Assembly (NCBI GenBank): GCA_037176705.1
Contig: CM073897.1
Location: forward strand, 40,612,488 to 40,676,487
DNA: 64,000 nt
DNA from: Molossus alvarezi
Taxonomy: Eukaryota > Chordata > Mammalia > Chiroptera > Molossidae
Direction of reading: 5' to 3'
The notes below the pieces were generated by a model. That model did no database searches. It worked only from the letters and a program-made list of their open reading frames with translations, and had not been told where the DNA came from. Position numbers and translations under genes: made by a program. Positions 10,900-21,789 of this stretch are shown here, piece by piece (the stretch's first letter is position 1; the number at the start of each line of letters is the position of its first letter).

Positions 10900-11105
10900 G
10901 GTTGGGTTGCATCTGTGTCCTCTGTGCTCCTGCATCCTCTGTATTCATCCTCCAGCATTGCTCTCACACCACCTTGTTAAACATTTTAAAACGTATCTTA
11001 CTTTTGCTTCAACACAACTGAAGTCCTTGAGAGCAAGGATCCCTTTAGTTATCTCTGCTTTCAGAGGTCTACGTTATTCACCAACGTAAGCCTAGAACCC
11101 AGTCG
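10900..11105 (+). repeat. L2 LINE 3' end
   Basis: 'CTCACACCACCTTGTTAAAC' followed by 'GAAGTCCTTGAGAGCAAGGA' and 'TTATCTCTGCTTTCAGAGG', the L2 3' order (CTCCTTGAGGGCAGGGA in the family). Weakly conserved. Confidence 0.5.
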
Positions 11106-11145
11106 CCTTCACAGAAAGTTAAGGTGAGTCATTGCAGTAATAAAT

Positions 11146-11340
11146 ATTGTTTATTGAGATTTTATTATGGCCTGAGTACTGTGCTAGGACTTTGTGAGCA
11201 CCCTCATGTAATCTTCACAACAAGCCCACTTTACCCTTCATTTCACAGATGGGAAAACAGCAGCTCAGCAGAGAAAGTCACTTTTCCGAAGTAAAAAAGT
11301 TAGTAAATGCCAGAACCAAGGTTATTTTGATCCAAGATTA
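11146..11340 (-). repeat. MIR-type SINE, antisense
   Basis: 'GAGTACTGTGCTAGGACTTT', 'CATGTAATCTTCACAACAAG', 'CATTTCACAGATGGGAAAAC', 'GTAAATGCCAGAACCAAG': the antisense MIR series is complete and easy to read. Confidence 0.72.
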
Positions 11341-11367
11341 TGCGTTTATCTTTTTTAATTTTTTGTT

Positions 11368-11370
<3 letters not shown>

Positions 11371-11407
<37 letters not shown>

Positions 11408-11414
11408 GTTATTG
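11371..11414. repeat. (ATT)n microsatellite
   Basis: About 12 units of ATT, followed by a TGTTATTG variant. Confidence 0.95.
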
Positions 11415-11814
11415 CTCAATTCTGGAGGAAGCTAGCTATGTCCATACATAAATAAAATGTACGCGTTTTAGCACTTCTCAGATTTACGGTGAATTTAATA
11501 ATTCTGACCACGCTGTGAGATTCTCAAGCAGGATCAGGTTCAGTATTTGTAATCCTAAAGGCACCTGAGCTGACAGGTTTAGATGGAACCAGGAAGAGTC
11601 AAACTGAGAAGGTCTGCCAGCTGGTTGCCACACATCTGTTGGGAAAGCAATCTGATAAATCAACCTAAAGATAAGCCAGATGTTAGCCTAAATCAGGGAG
11701 AGTGACAGACACTTAGCAGTCAGAAAGAATAAAGATGTTGCTACCCAAATGCTAATGCATTGTTGCAAAAATGTTCATGGCAGATCTTTTCGAAGGCTAG
11801 GACGGAACATCAAA

Positions 11815-12225
11815 TCAATCCAATTTAACCTATGTAGTTGAGTACATACTATGTGATGTGCCAAATATTATAGATATAAATATTTTAAAAGCTGTTATGT
11901 CTGTCCTTGTGAAGGTCAGAGTTTAGAAGAGAAGAGGAATATGAAATAACTACATTGTGATGAATGGATTGTTTTATTATGGGGACGTCAGTGTGGACAT
12001 GGAGGTCACGCACTGGCAGCAACTGATGCTGCCTGAGAAACATCAGCCAAAAAAAAGAGATTTCATCTGAGCCTTGGGAGAAGAGTGAGAGCCTAGAAGT
12101 GGAAATGCTAGGAAGAACCTTCCTGGCAACTGAGTAGCAGGAACAAAGGTAACTGGCATGTAGGACTTGGTAACTCTTTTGTTGCAGCTGGAACACTGGC
12201 TGGGAAAATGACAGGTGACACACCT
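11815..12225 (-). repeat. L2 LINE, antisense
   Basis: Starts with the L2 tip 'GTACATACTATGTGATGTGC', then 'GTCTGTCCTTGTGAAGGTCA', 'TTTCATCTGAGCCTTGGGAG', 'GAAGAACCTTCCTGGCAACT' and 'GCAGCTGGAACACTGGCTGG'. Confidence 0.62.
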
Positions 12226-13480
12226 ACGGAGGTACCCTGGGTCTTGCCTGTTATGCTAAGAGCACTTCAAACTCAGTTTAAATCTTAAATTCTGTCAGCT
12301 ACGTACTCATTAAACTCCTCTGAGGGCTGTGTTGCTTAGAAATGAGGAAGAATGTATCCAGGTAAAATATGAATGACACATCCCCACATACAATGAGCTG
12401 AGGTACAGCTTAGGAAGGAAAAATAATGGATGGAAATACTTAGAGAACAAGTTGGTTACAAAGTACATACTGCTCAGCAGGAGTTCCAAGAAGGACATAC
12501 CATAACTTAGAGTCATTTAGGAAGTCTTAGAAAAAAGCAGGGTTTTTTTCATTTGTCCCTAACAGATGAGTCAACTTTGAATAACTATACTTATGGTTAG
12601 TGTTTATATCATGTCATCAGTTTATGACCTCAGCATTTCCCATTTCACTTCTCTGTCCTTACAACTTTGGGATAGTCATAAAATGAAGACCAATAGAGTA
12701 ATTTCACAGGTGTCGATGCTCACAAGAGGTTAAGTAACTCCATCATTGGGTAAGATGAAACTTATCCACTGGGCTGGGCTCTCAGGGAAGAGATGTCTAA
12801 TTCCACAGCCAGGCATCATATTTTTGTTCACTAGGAAACCCTCAGGGGAAAAAATTATTGGGGTAGAGTGAGGAAAACACTTCTTTCCCGCACAGAAGTC
12901 CAAGCTCACATGGATACAGAGCCACTGGGTAAGTATCAACACATCTTTGTGGAGAGAGGCCCTAGAACTCAAGTGACTCAGAATAGGCCTGCAGGGTGAC
13001 AGCCAACTGCCCTGAGAGCATAATGGTCAAGGATATAAAATCAGCTTTATCCATTCTCTCAATACCCTCTTGCACGGACAAAGTTCAAAGCCAGCAGCAA
13101 ATCTGGCCAAGACAGCAGGAAGCAGGGGACGTCTTTTTTGAAAGACTCACCCCACAGTCTTAGAAGATTCGGAGACTTTCTAACCCTGGTGACATATCCC
13201 TCGTGGTGATGGGATTGGCTGGAACTCACCCTCTCACAGCCTGCATTCCCAATTAACTCCTTGCTTCTGGCCCACATTCTAGGAATCCTTTTGTAATGAA
13301 AATGAGGGTGGAGGAATGCACTGTGCACTTTGCTAGATCCATGTATATTGCCTCTACCATAATCCTGGAAGTGATTCATGATTACCTGTCCAGCCTACCT
13401 CGTGGTAGTTCTTGATATCTGACTTTCATTGAAAAAGGAGAAGTAAGCAGGTGGGGAGGGCTAGTATCTTTTAATAGCCC
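12226..13480. other. No clear feature
   Basis: Unique-looking sequence. A few minus-strand frames of 70-106 codons (e.g. 13059-13379) carry no recognisable motif. An L2/MIR scrap near 12630-12740 is possible but not supportable. Confidence 0.5.
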
Positions 13481-13484
13481 ATGA

Positions 13485-13695
13485 CAGTCTAGGAGCTTTA
13501 CCTTCCTTAGCCAATTAACTCCATAGAATAATCCTGAGAAGTAGGTTATTATCCCCATACACAGAGAAGAGAAAACTCAAGTCCAGACTTTCAAGTCCAG
13601 ACTTTAAATGATCTTTTGATGGTCAGTATGACCAGTAATTGGTAAAACTTGAACCCAGCTGACCTAACTCCATTAGATCACAGTACTATCCTGAC
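13485..13695 (-). repeat. MIR SINE, antisense, with 14-bp tandem duplication
   Basis: 'AATAATCCTGAGAAGTAGG', 'TTATTATCCCCATACACAGA', 'GGTAAAACTTGAACCCAGCT', 'TTAGATCACAGTACTATCC'. A 14-bp unit CAAGTCCAGACTTT is duplicated in tandem at about 13578-13605, a local slippage event inside the MIR. Confidence 0.68.
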
Positions 13696-14284
13696 TCATA
13701 ATACAAAAGAAACACACACACACGCTCAGTGTGTTTTAAGAAATAATATATCCTACCATGGTAGCTGTATTTAGCATATTAACAGAACAGAGCAGTTGGG
13801 AATAAAGAATAGTGAAGAGATTAAAGATTAACAGGCTACTTCTCCATACCAGGTATGAAAACATGTGGTCATGTTTATGGCAATAGAGTGAAATTTCCTT
13901 TTTAGCTTTAGTTCACCAAATGATGCTGGACTGAGTTCAGGTTTCTTTGTTTCTTGGTCCAAATGATATTTGTCTTTTTTTTTTTTTTTTTTTGTATTAT
14001 GATACACAGTAGTGTAGAGTGTAGAGAACCTTATCTGCTCAGGAATAGGGCGGAATTAGCTAAGTCTTCTCTGAAGAAATTGGAGGCTAGAAAGAAAACT
14101 GAGAATCCCAGAAAGCATGGCCATCTAGGTAATGTAAAACTTGCATGAAGGTACATGACCAATAAATGTGAGTGTGTCCCTGGTCCTCAATAACCCAGCG
14201 TAAGTGAGCATAAGATAGATGCACATTTCTTATTCCTGGCTGAACCTTCATCTATGACTCTCTTCCTTCTTTCTTAGTCACATG

Positions 14285-14580
14285 AATACATTTAACTGTG
14301 ACAGAAAAACCCAAATATAGGTGGCTTGAATATAGCAGACTTCTGTTTGTTTTCTTTCTCATTTAGTATGTCCAGAGTCCACAATGACAAGGACCTGTAC
14401 TCCTAGTAGGTCTTCTACAATATATGGTCCTTTATCCCAAGACACCCCATTATGCAATGTAGTGTCTGTAGCTCCAGCCGTCACGTCCCCATTTCAGCCG
14501 GCAGGAAGAAGGAATGGATAACAAAGGGCATTCCGTCCTTTTTTTAAAGGCATTTCTCAGAAATAACACATCTATGTACA
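14285..14580 (+). repeat. Ancient interspersed repeat, family not named
   Basis: 'CCCAAATATAGGTGGCTTGA', 'CTTTCTCATTTAGTATGTCC', 'GTAGCTCCAGCCGTCACG' and 'CCGGCAGGAAGAAGGAATGG' match a widely dispersed mammalian repeat I have seen but cannot name with confidence. It ends near 'GCATTTCTCAGAAATAACAC'. Confidence 0.45.
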
Positions 14581-14609
14581 AAGGAGGATGATAAATACGG
14601 TGCATATTC

Positions 14610-14770
14610 CAAATGTTTCCTTTTTATAAATAGAAAACCTGAGGAATAAAAAAGTTAAATAATGTTACCAAACTCACATAGCTAACAAATGGCAGGTTCA
14701 CTTTCACACCTGAACAATCTAGCACCAAACCCCAGTCTTCAACGCTCTCCCATGTGCCTTTCTTCTGGGT
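14610..14770 (-). repeat. MIR fragment, antisense
   Basis: 'AGAAAACCTGAGGAATAAA', 'TAATGTTACCAAACTCACA' and 'CTAACAAATGGCAGG' are diverged antisense MIR core text. Confidence 0.5.
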
Positions 14771-14818
14771 TTCTTAAGATGCTTAACACTTGTGTTAAGT
14801 ATGAAAGATTGGTGGTGA

Positions 14819-14904
14819 AGGCGGGGGGAGGGTGGAAGTGGGGAGGAGGGTGTCAACAGGGGAAAAAGGATGACACCTGTAATACTTTCAACAATAAAGA
14901 TGCT
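14819..14904 (+). mobile_element. L1 3'-terminal fragment
   Basis: G-rich 3' UTR ending 'CTGTAATACTTTCAACAATA' and AAG. The same terminal text occurs antisense at 42640-42768 ('CTGTAATACTCTCAACAATA' on the minus strand). Only the last 85 bases or so of the element are present. Confidence 0.75.
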
Positions 14905-15886
14905 TTTTTTAAATTATTATTTGAAAAAATGAATAAGGCATTCATCAGCTGAAGAAATTGAAGAGAAGAGGATCTCGGGGCAGGAAGGACAGCATGTACA
15001 AAAGAAAGATGGACTAGACGTGCTCCAATATAAATGGGAAAATCCATCTCTTTCCTCACTTGGTTGTTTTGAATAATCAGTAAGGTCACAAGGATGAGAG
15101 CACATGTCCCAGGGTCTGACACGCTGAGAACACTCACTGAAACTGTGTTTAGAGAAGAAGCTGAAAGCATGTCTGCAGAAGATTGCAAGAGCCTTGTAGG
15201 GTATTCTAACCTTCTGTTGGGGGACAGCATAATTGAGATGGCGTTAATAATGTGAGTGTTGATTCTACCAAAGCATTTGATACAACCTCTTGTAAAAAAT
15301 TAATTGCAGACTTAATTCCAAGTGTCTTCCACATGAATTGAAAAAATATAATGGAGGAAAGCAGTATAGGAAACTCATTCCAGTGATGTGTTAATGGTAC
15401 AGAGGTGTCTAAAGGGAGAGTGACAATGGTTTTTAATTGTGTTCATTATCACTAGAAATTATCTGTATGGATGACAGTGCAAAGTTTTGATCATTTAAAA
15501 TTTATGATACTCTCAGGAAGACCACTTTTCTAACAGTAACCCACCTGAGCCAATTTGATCATGTTTACCCTAGGGTTTAGTCCGCTTTCCATTTCTCATT
15601 GCAGCTCTGCTAGCCATACAAATGAACATACAGTCCTACGAGTTAAACCCATCACAGACATCAATGTGTTCAGCTCAATTATTTCATGGATGACCTTACT
15701 TGAGTTCCAAGAAACGTAAGCAATTTTTGGAACATCACATGGCAATCACTAACATTGAGACAATAGGTTAGTCTTTGGATCTTTGAGTTATAAGCAACTC
15801 AAGAGAGCCAGGACCAGAAATGAAGATATTCTTACTGTAGTCCAGGAATCTGTTAGAGTGTGTTTATTTTATTTTTTTGGGGGGGT
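14905..15886. other. No clear feature
   Basis: Unique-looking sequence; nothing recognised on either strand. The 125-codon minus frame at 14853-15230 starts in unique sequence and runs into the L1 3' end; it is probably chance. Confidence 0.5.
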
Positions 15887-16092
15887 AAAATTTTTTTTCT
15901 TTATTGATGTTAGAGAGAGGAAGGAAGAGAGAGATAGAAACATCAATGAGAGAGAACATGATCTGGCCACTTCCTGTATGCCCACACTGGGGATTTGGCC
16001 CACAACCTGGGCATGTGCCCTGACCGAGAATTGAAATGATGACCTCTTGGTGCATGGGTTGATGCTCAACCACTGAGCCACACCAGCCAGGC
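15887..16092 (-). mobile_element. VES SINE, type B
   Basis: Read on the minus strand: head 'GCCTGGCTGGTGTGGCTCAG', 'GTTGAGCATCAACCCATGCA', 'CCAAGAGGTCATCATTTCAA', 'CAGGGCACATGCCCAGGTTG', CT-rich stretch and tail 'CATCAATAAAGAAAAAAAA'. Target duplication is not clear; TTAG.GTGTTTA-like words occur on both sides. Confidence 0.93.
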
Positions 16093-16559
16093 AATCTTTT
16101 AGTGTTTAAGAACTAAAGAGTCAAAGAACCTCATGGACATGAAACCCTGAATACTGAGCAGAAAATAATCTTAAGGTACATATATTTGAATTGCATTTAT
16201 CTGTATCTCTATAAAATTTTAAATATCCCCCTACTTTCACATATACTTCAATGCATTGTGATTATCTCCTTACTTCCGTTGCTGATCCTTCTCTTCTGCT
16301 CTGTTTATCTTGAATTTGCCTCTCTAGATCCACTATTGTTGTGTTCTTTTTCTCCATTCTGCTCTGGTTCCTAGAAGATTTACTGGTATATGTCTCTCTT
16401 GTCCTCTGACCCTATTGAGGTCGGTGCAGCCAATGGAAAGCATTGGGAGGAAGTGAGAGGCAGGCATAGGATGACTTTGCATAACCATGGTTACCTGCAT
16501 CCCCCTACTGAAGGCCACACGCCCTCAGGCAGTCCCCAGATAGCCACTCTCTCCAGGTT

Positions 16560-16905
16560 CCAGTTTTGCTTCCACCACTTACTTATTTATGGGTGCTATT
16601 TGTGGAATACTGGAGTACTCTCAAGAATTTCAGAAGAAGGTCAGTCTGTGTTTTATATACTACTGTACATACAGCCTTTGACTGCATCAATTATGTAAAG
16701 CTGTGGGTTGTTCTGAAAGAAATGGGCATGCCTCAGTGCTTGACTGTCCTGACATATAGCCTGCACTGTGGGCATGAAGCCGCTGTCAAGGCAGAATATG
16801 GAGACAGAGTGATTGCTGCAGACAAAGGTGTCAGACAAGGGTGCATTTTATCTCACTATTTGTTTAATCTATATGCAGAACATATTAAAAATAACCATTG
16901 AGAGA
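16560..16905 (+). pseudogene. RTE-clade reverse transcriptase fragment
   Basis: Frame beginning about 16566 encodes 'FDCINYVKLWVVLKEMGMPQ', then 'HEAAVKAEYGD', and 'KGVRQGCILSHYLFNLYAEH' before a stop at 16901. The GVRQGCILSPxLFNLYxE box is the reverse transcriptase motif characteristic of RTE/BovB-type non-LTR retrotransposons. It is unlike the L1 RT in this window. The upstream part of the frame (to about 16640) is not recognisable, and the catalytic YADD box lies beyond the stop and is not seen. It probably belongs with 17600-17812, with two VES between. Whether it is an old mammalian RTE or a younger lineage is open. Confidence 0.7.
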
Positions 16906-16942
16906 AATGTGAGCTATACATACATTTAAGAAAGATTAATGA

Positions 16943-17254
16943 GCCCTGGCCGGTTTGGCTCAGTGGTTAAAGCATCGGCCTGCGGACTGGATAGTCCCAG
17001 GTTCAATTCCGCTAAGGGTACATACCTTGGTTGCAATTCATCCCTGGCCCCACTTGAGGTCGTGTGGATGGCAGCCAGTCTTGATGTGTCTCTCTCACCT
17101 CAATGTTTCTCTCTCTCACCAGTCGCGATGTGTTTCTCTCACCTCAATGTTTCTCTCTCTCTCTTCCTCCCTCTCCCCCTCCCATTCTATCTGAAGATAC
17201 ATGCAAAAATGTCCTTGGGTGAGGATAAAAAAAATAAAAATTAGATTAGAAAAT
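16943..17254 (+). mobile_element. VES SINE, type A, with internal duplication
   Basis: Full type A: head 'GCCCTGGCCGGTTTGGCTCA', tail 'GCAAAAATGTCCTTGGGTGA' and A-rich end. A roughly 40-bp block (GATGTGT..CTCTCACCTCAATGTTTCTCTCTCTC) appears twice, making this copy about 50 bases longer than its sisters. The 5' target repeat AAGAAAGATTAATGA (16928-16942) matches AAGAAAGATGAACAA (17255-17269) in 12 of 15 positions. The latter is also the 5' target repeat of the next VES. Confidence 0.95.
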
Positions 17255-17269
17255 AAGAAAGATGAACAA

Positions 17270-17541
17270 GCCCTGGCCAGTTTGGCTCAGCGGTTAGAGC
17301 GTCAGCCTGCGGTCCGGAGAGACCCGGGTTCGGTTCCCGCTAAGGGCACGTACTTCGGTTGCAGTTTGTCCCCGGCCCTGGTTGGTCGTGCGGGTGGCAG
17401 CCACTCGATGTGTCCCTTCACGTCGATGTTTCTCGCTCTCTCTCCCTTCCTCTCTCTCCCTCCCACTCTCCCACTCTATCTGTACAAAAAATGGAAAAAT
17501 GTCCTCGGTTGAGGATAAAAACAAAAAACAAAAAAAAAAAA
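17270..17541 (+). mobile_element. VES SINE, type A (back-to-back insertion)
   Basis: Head 'GCCCTGGCCAGTTTGGCTCA', good B-box (GGTTCGGTTCC), tail 'GGAAAAATGTCCTCGGTTGA' and long A-rich end. Perfect 15-bp target duplication AAGAAAGATGAACAA at 17255-17269 and 17542-17556. It inserted exactly at the 3' repeat of the VES immediately upstream, in the same orientation. Confidence 0.95.
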
Positions 17542-17599
17542 AAGAAAGATGAACAAAAAGAAGTGAGATAACTATTTCCAACCCACTTATTCTATATCA

Positions 17600-17812
17600 A
17601 GGTCAAGAAAGGCCAGAGCCTATGCTGGCCGTACAGGCCACAAGGTGGGAACCCACCCTGGACAGGATGCCCTTGCATTGCAGGATGCACACCCATGTTT
17701 CCACACTCACTGAATTAATTCAGACATGCCATTCACCTAATGTGCACATTTTTGTACTGTAGGAGGAAAACAGAGGATGTGAAAGAGACCCATGCAGACA
17801 TGAACAGAAGGT
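17600..17812 (+). repeat. Probable 3' part of the split RTE element
   Basis: 'CCCACCCTGGACAGGATGCC', 'TTCAGACATGCCATTCACCT', 'AATGTGCACATTTTTGTACT' and 'CCATGCAGACATGAACAG' match a motif series common in RTE-like LINE 3' regions. With the RT fragment ending at about 16905 in the same orientation, the simplest reading is one RTE copy interrupted by two VES. Inference; assignment by eye. Confidence 0.45.
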
Positions 17813-18236
17813 GACCTGGCCTGGAACTGATTTTTTCTTTCTTTCTCATCAATGTTATAACAAAATAACATTGAATGAAATGTTATTTGAGGTCCTTCTG
17901 TATTCTTCATTTTGTCCAAATTATATAAGCCTGAAACCACATCTGGGAACTGGTTTTTACATTAGCTCCAAAGTCTTCAAAACACTACTTAGATAGATAT
18001 TGTGCTTTCTGGGGGCTTTTGTAGAGAGAACAAGTGACTCTTCTAAGTTTTCCATCTAAGAAGAGTCAAAATATCATGCCATTTAGCAAACACGCAAGTG
18101 CTAGAAAGAGCCAGAGAGTGACTTGTACTGTGGAACTTTATCAGCAATGTTGGAAAAGGTACTTATTTTTTTTCTCTCTAGTGCAAACCCTAAGGGGACT
18201 AGAAGGAACAAAATCTGTTACATTAATATGCATACA

Positions 18237-18896
18237 CAGCGGTCCCCGGTTACCCACGGTTTTGCTTTCCTCGGCTTCAGTTACCCATGGTCAAAGCAGC
18301 CTGAAGATATTACATGTAAAATTCCAGAATAAGCAATTAATAGGTTTTAAAATGCATGTTGTTCTGCAGAGAGTGAGGAAATCCATGCTGCCCCGCGCCA
18401 TCTTGTCCGGGACTGAAGCATCCCTTTGTCCAGGGAATCCACACTGTATACATGACCTACCCATTAGGCACTTAGTAACTGTCTGGGGTGTCAGATCTCC
18501 TTGGCAATATCACAATACTTGTGTTCACGTGACCTGTAGTAGCCTCACTCTAGGTGCCAATGCCTACATCATTCACCTCACTTCATTTCATCACGCAGGC
18601 ATTGTATCATCTCACGTCCTTTCAAGAAAAGGGAATGTAGTATGACAAGATATTTTAAGAGAGAAAGAGACCATATCCACATACCTTGTATTACAGTAAA
18701 CTCTTATCATTATTTTATTTTATTATTAGTTATTACTGTTAATCTCTTATTGTGCTTAATTTATAAGTTAAACTTTATCATAGGTATGTATAGAAAAAAT
18801 AGTAGTGTCTGTTGTGTTCAGTACTATCTGCAGTTTCAGGCATCTGCTAGGGGTCTTGGATTGTACCCCTTCCCTCCAGAAAAAGGGGGACTGCTA
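18237..18896 (+). mobile_element. Tigger-family element, non-autonomous
   Basis: Left end 'CAGCGGTCCCCGGTTACCCA' and right end 'AAAAAGGGGGACTGCT' are the diverged inverted termini of a pogo-like (Tigger) element. Interior landmarks include 'TTACATGTAAAATTCCAGAA', 'GCATCCCTTTGTCCAGGGAA' and 'GTTAATCTCTTATTGTGCTT'. The same series is in the copy at 30721-31436. No transposase text was recognised here. The 203-codon frame 18034-18645 starts upstream and runs into it by chance. Confidence 0.85.
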
Positions 18897-19399
18897 TACA
18901 AATTTCAGAGTGAGAAGCTTCTATTAAATGTTTTCAATGATATATATGGAATAAGGAGAATCTGTGTACCAATTTGTGTAGAAAATTATAGAGGGAGAAC
19001 AGCTTGATGGTTTAGAAAGAGCCTCAGATTAGAGCTGGGGACAGTTGCTAGATGGATTTATTTGAGCAATTGATTGAATATTATTTTGTACTCAGCATAC
19101 CACCTCTGCTCGAAGTGAATATCTGGCCATTCAAGGATTAGGACTATTTCTCATTCAATTTAGTGTTTGAGTACTAAGTTCTCCATAAAGAGCATGAAAT
19201 AAGTAGCATAAATTCAGACTGACACAGAACTCTTCTGCTATGATAGAAAAATAAAGAGCACATGACAAATATGTAAGTGCTATGCACCTAGTTTAAGTAC
19301 TCAATTATTTCAGGATAAGGTATTAGAATATAGAAAAAAATAGAATAATTCTTCAAAAGGCAAGAGGTTGTTTTAAAAAACACATGTAAGATGGTTGCT
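18897..19399. other. No feature recognised
   Basis: AT-rich unique-looking sequence. Confidence 0.5.
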
Positions 19400-19620
19400 A
19401 GGTATCAATAAATTATAGTCTTGGATTTAAATCTTGGGTGATATTGCAAAAGTTCCAACCTTCATTCTCTTCCTTTCTTTAAATCTTTAACATTGGGATA
19501 ACGATAATGCTCCTGTCCTGGGCTTGTGTCAGTTATATTACTTAAATTGCAAAGCATATAAATATGGTGCTTAATAAATGATAAACAATAAATGCTAGTT
19601 TCTATTATTGTAACATCCAT
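19400..19620 (+). repeat. MIR SINE
   Basis: 'GTCTTGGATTTAAATCTTGG', 'CATTGGGATAACGATAATGC' and 'GGTGCTTAATAAATGATAAA' follow the sense MIR order. Confidence 0.52.
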
Positions 19621-19649
19621 CATCATTTTCCTGATCTTTACAAATTATT

Positions 19650-19795
19650 CGAGTAATTTTAAGAATGGCTGAAATTTGTAACTAATATTATTGGGAATCT
19701 ACCATATGGTGGATCTCATACTCAGTATTTTATATGTTACTCCATTTAATCCTCAAGTCAGCTCTGTGACAAGAAGCAGAAAATAAAGCAGGAGG
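19650..19795 (-). repeat. MIR fragment, antisense
   Basis: 'GGGAATCTACCATATGGTGG', 'TATATGTTACTCCATTTAAT' and 'CCTCAAGTCAGCTCTGTGAC' are antisense MIR 3' text. Confidence 0.5.
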
Positions 19796-19797
19796 TC

Positions 19798-19985
19798 ATG
19801 GCTTGGCAGCCAGAAAAATTTAGGTCCATATTCTAGATCTGCCACTTCTTAGCAATGTGAATTTGGCAAATGGCTTAATATATTTAAATATTGGTGATTG
19901 CATCTATAAAATTGAAATAATAATAATAATTAACTTATGATGATGATGATGTAGGTTAATATGTTAATATAGGTATCTCTTAGCA
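19798..19985 (+). repeat. MIR SINE
   Basis: 'CATGGCTTGGCAGCCAGAAA', 'TCTAGATCTGCCACTTCTTA' and 'GCAATGTGAATTTGGCAAAT' are the MIR tRNA-related and core parts. Followed by short (AAT)n and (GAT)n runs. Confidence 0.65.
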
Positions 19986-20634
19986 TGTACATATATGACT
20001 ATATGCATATAGTATGTATGAATGTGTGCATATCATTTGAGAGCTTAAAAATTATTCCTAAATCATAATTAGTCATATTGCCTGCATGATCTTGCTATAA
20101 TAGTAAATGTGAAATACTAGGCTCACAGAAATTTGATGGTCCGCCCATGTTCCTATGAAGTTGCAGAGCGAGTATTCAAGGTCTGGGTCACATGAGTACC
20201 AAGGCCTTGGTTTTCTCCGCTGCTCTGCTATGTCTCAGACAGCATCTCTGCAGAGAATTCAGTGTGGAATGAAGCAGAGGAAAGCTGCACAAACAACCCA
20301 CACTTTTCATAGATGGAAATGTCACTATGCAAACCTATCTCGAATTCAGATCGCTTTAAAGGGGCTATCTCTGTGGTCACTCATAGTCTGAAGCATCATT
20401 ATCGTACGGGGCTTCCTTGTGCCTAATGCACATATTATTCCAACGAAGAGCGTGTGCCACTTGTTTTGGTAAAGGCTAGTGGGCCACAGGGTAACTTACA
20501 AGTAAAATTTATAAACAAACAAAGACATTACTACGTAAATAGGGTATTCCGTATTCTCGTTTTAACATAATATTCAGGAAATTTTGTCACAGAAAAGTTT
20601 GAGGTAAGGGAATTTTCTGTAATAGTATAAACAC

Positions 20635-20880
20635 CTAGTATTTACAGGGCTCTTAACATGCACTGACCCTGTTCCTGGCACTTTACATATATATGGATTC
20701 ATTTAATTTTTCCAGAAACCTTATGAGACAGGTGTTATTTTCATTTCGATCTTCCGGGCAAGGCTATTGAGGCAAAGGGAGGTACTTTTCTTGTCTGAAA
20801 TCACATAGCAGAGCCAGGACCTGAATCTCGGCAGTTTGATCTCAGAATGCGTGCTTTACATTTGCCAACTTTGAAGTAAA
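20635..20880 (-). repeat. MIR SINE, antisense
   Basis: 'TTACAGGGCTCTTAACATGC', 'CCTGGCACTTTACATATA', 'ACCTTATGAGACAGGTGTTA' and 'AGAGCCAGGACCTGAATCTC': nearly full-length antisense MIR. Confidence 0.77.
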
Positions 20881-21785
20881 TCAAGGAATGTGGGCTCATG
20901 TCTTTCTTAATTGTTTTTAACTTACTTCCATTGCATAATTATAGCTGTGATGAGTTTAACTCTGTCTAATGACTATTTAGTGGGCACCTGCCAGGAGCAT
21001 GCTGCACAGACCAGAGGAGCTAAAACGTTAACAATACTGCTTAAGGACTAGGTAGAGATGGATATACAAATAAAGTCATGAAATCCGAAAGGATCAAAAT
21101 TCTCAATCCCAGGCTTTTCTCACCTTATGTATTTTGCTCCATTAGAGGGGGAAAAAAATCTAGTTTGAAAGCTATCTTGCTTTCAACTAAGACAAAAATT
21201 GATTGGGTGCCTGCTTGCTTTTTTCTTTTGCTATGATAAGTGTGAGTCAAAATCAATACCCAGAAGAGCTCCAGAGAGAAAGAGATGTTCTCTCAGTACA
21301 GAACTCGTGAGGGGTCATTCATCCCAGTGACAGTGGAACCATCTCCAAGTGCATCTTTAAACAAGTCAACTCATGGTAAAACCTCTTCAAAAGAGTACAG
21401 GGTTTCATGAGAACCTGGAAGAGGAGAAACAAACGCCAACATAAGTCAGTCTTCTCATGACCAAATTCTCCATCCCTTTTTACTTCTGGAGCTGGATCAA
21501 TTGACTTCTAATTTACCAGATACAAATCATTTCTCCACCCATTCTTTCACAGCCTCATATTTGGCATCTGGGACTCAACCAGGTTATATGACAACATGGA
21601 GAATCAGAAGCACCCGGTCTTTGCTTCAGATGAGATTTAACCCTCTGTAGTTCTGATAAGGGCTGATGTCTGACATCTTTTTGTCAACTTCCTAATGCCC
21701 TGGTCATTCTAGAGTGGTTCTAGATCTTACTCTTAAGGATACATGTTCACAGGTGCCACAGTCTTGGTTATTCATTCCTAGAGTC
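20881..21785. other. No feature recognised
   Basis: Unique-looking sequence of about 900 bases; no repeat family or exon-like frame recognised. Confidence 0.5.
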
Positions 21786-21789
21786 ATTT

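Noticed and set aside
18034..18645. 203-codon plus-strand open frame
   Set aside because: Starts in unique sequence and runs into a non-autonomous Tigger element with no coding similarity there.
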